The notes below the pieces were generated by a model. The model ran no database searches, was not told the DNA's origin, and was given only the letters and a program-made list of their open reading frames with translations. Shown piece after piece: positions 62,891 to 64,000 of a stretch of 64,000 nt of DNA; within the stretch, counting starts at the first letter, position 1; every line of letters starts with the position of its first letter. Location: the NCBI GenBank assembly GCA_963575645.1, contig OY754471.1, forward strand, positions 31,194,401 through 31,258,400. The letters run 5' to 3'. The DNA comes from Xanthostigma xanthostigma (lineage: Eukaryota > Arthropoda > Insecta > Raphidioptera > Raphidiidae). The translations under genes and the position numbers were made by a program.

Positions 62891-63719
62891 ATATTCAAAG
62901 CAATGGCACGTCAATCCGGTGTCGGACAGGCAACCGAATGGCGAGTGGTAATCTGGGCATTCGAGTGGTACAGAGCCCCCTGGTAGCGGCCAAAGTGACC
63001 CCAAATGGACAGGGGCGGCGATATGGGGGTGGGGCAAAATCGAAAAAATTTTGAAAAGGGAACCGGATAAAAATGCGGTAGCATTGAAGGAAATACCCTA
63101 ATTATATAATAAAACGCGGGCCGTTTTTGCACTAGCGAATAAAAAAAAAGTGAAAAGGCAACCGCTTCAAAATTAGTGAGCATACTTATTGACACCACCA
63201 AACGTTGGGAAAAAATTGATATCCGATCCTGATGGGCAGTTTCGGAGAAACAACCCCTCAAAGTCGCCGAAAAACCCTTTTTTTCGATTGTTTTTTACAA
63301 TAAGTACAAAAACTCTAAAAATTGTTCAAATCGGATGGCATTCGCAATTTATACTGTCCTAAGTACAAATAATGGTGTGTATCAATGCCATTCGATTTCG
63401 ATTAAATTTACCCCTATTTAGGCTCCCCCAAAACTCATGAAAATAACAATTTTTTGCAGCGTATGGAATTATTGTTATTTTCATGAGTTTTGAGTTTTTA
63501 TTATATAATTAGGGTATTTCCTTCAATGCTACCGCATTTTTATCCGGTTGCCTTTTCAAAAATTTTTCGATTTTGCCCCACCCCCATATCGCCGCCCCTG
63601 TCCATTTGGGGTCACTTTGGCCGCTACCAGGGGGCTCTGTACCACTCAAAGGCCCAGATTACCACTCGCCATCCGGTTGCCTGTCCGACACCGGATTGAC
63701 GTGCCATTGCTTTGAATAT
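62891..63719. mobile_element. Palindromic element, copy 2 of the 59674 family
   Basis: Same ends (ATATTCAAAGCAATGGCACG and inverse) and sub-terminal arms. The right half carries a further small hairpin, AACTCATGAAAATAACAAT / ATTGTTATTTTCATGAGTT (about 63431-63492). Confidence 0.8.
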
Positions 63720-63757
63720 TATGAAATTGCCTTTAAAATTTAATGTATGAAGTAGAC

Positions 63758-64000
63758 CAGCGGTTCTCAAACTTTTTTGGTGATGGAACCCTTTTGGAAA
63801 GCGAAATACTTGACGGAACCCTCCAATAAAACAAAAATGTCTTTATGTGCATTCTTTATTAATAAGCATAATACGAGTAGGTACAATGTAACAGTTACTT
63901 ATTAAGAGTATTCGTCCCTGCAAACACCCCCTGCACCCTTCATCTCAAATCTTTTCCCCTCGCCTAAAAACGGTTCGCCCTCTCCCGACGCTATTTTTAT
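63758..64000 (+). mobile_element. hAT-type element end, cut by window edge
   Basis: Starts CAGCGGTTCTCAAACTTTTT, the well-known CAG(C/T)GGTTCTCAA terminus of hAT elements, followed by GGAACCCTTTTGG. It runs out of the window. Confidence 0.6.

Overview
This is animal nuclear DNA, almost certainly insect. It is AT-rich, has split genes with GT/AG introns, and its introns and spacers are packed with foldback and hAT-type elements. Frequent TACCTA-type words and a repeat ending in AAGTCGGTT would suit Lepidoptera, but I cannot fix the order. All exon models come from reading the sequence by eye. The two long ones close perfectly in phase (4446 and 5808 nt including stop), which is strong internal support.

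Layout. (1) 736-1241, minus: first two coding exons of a VRK1-type protein kinase that runs off the left edge. (2) 2621-5548: a 2.9 kb hAT-type element with an exact 8-bp target duplication. Nested in it is a long-arm element carrying a frameshifted, unrecognised coding fragment. (3) 6234-6901, minus: complete two-exon mitochondrial ribosomal protein L11. (4) 8509-28965, plus: complete nine-exon YTHDC2-type RNA helicase/m6A reader (1481 aa: R3H, DEIH helicase, ankyrin insert, HA2/OB region, YTH). (5) 30348-34749, plus: a possible two-exon gene for an unidentified 64-66 aa protein. (6) 38562-56103, plus: complete eight-exon MDC1-type DNA-damage mediator (1935 aa: FHA, TQ-rich repeat region, tandem BRCT). 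(7) 56104-64000: repeats plus a broken THAP-like zinc-finger fragment.

The genes do not form an operon or pathway. VRK1 (chromatin kinase) and MDC1 (gamma-H2AX mediator) are both nuclear. YTHDC2 acts on RNA, in germline cells in other animals. mRpL11 and YTHDC2 are divergently transcribed from a 1.6 kb spacer holding two foldback elements.

Most notable points: the MDC1-like protein starts M-E-C-T-Q-K-L, which puts a TQ site at residue 4 as in human MDC1, and it repeats C-x-T-Q-K-L/M about six times internally. YTHDC2 keeps its helicase motifs and YTH cage, unlike fly Bgcn. A family of inverted-dimer repeats has 10-14 bp target duplications and, in some copies, a hammerhead-like core. One foldback family carries 72-nt tRNA-like cloverleafs. 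One intron holds three concentric palindromes.
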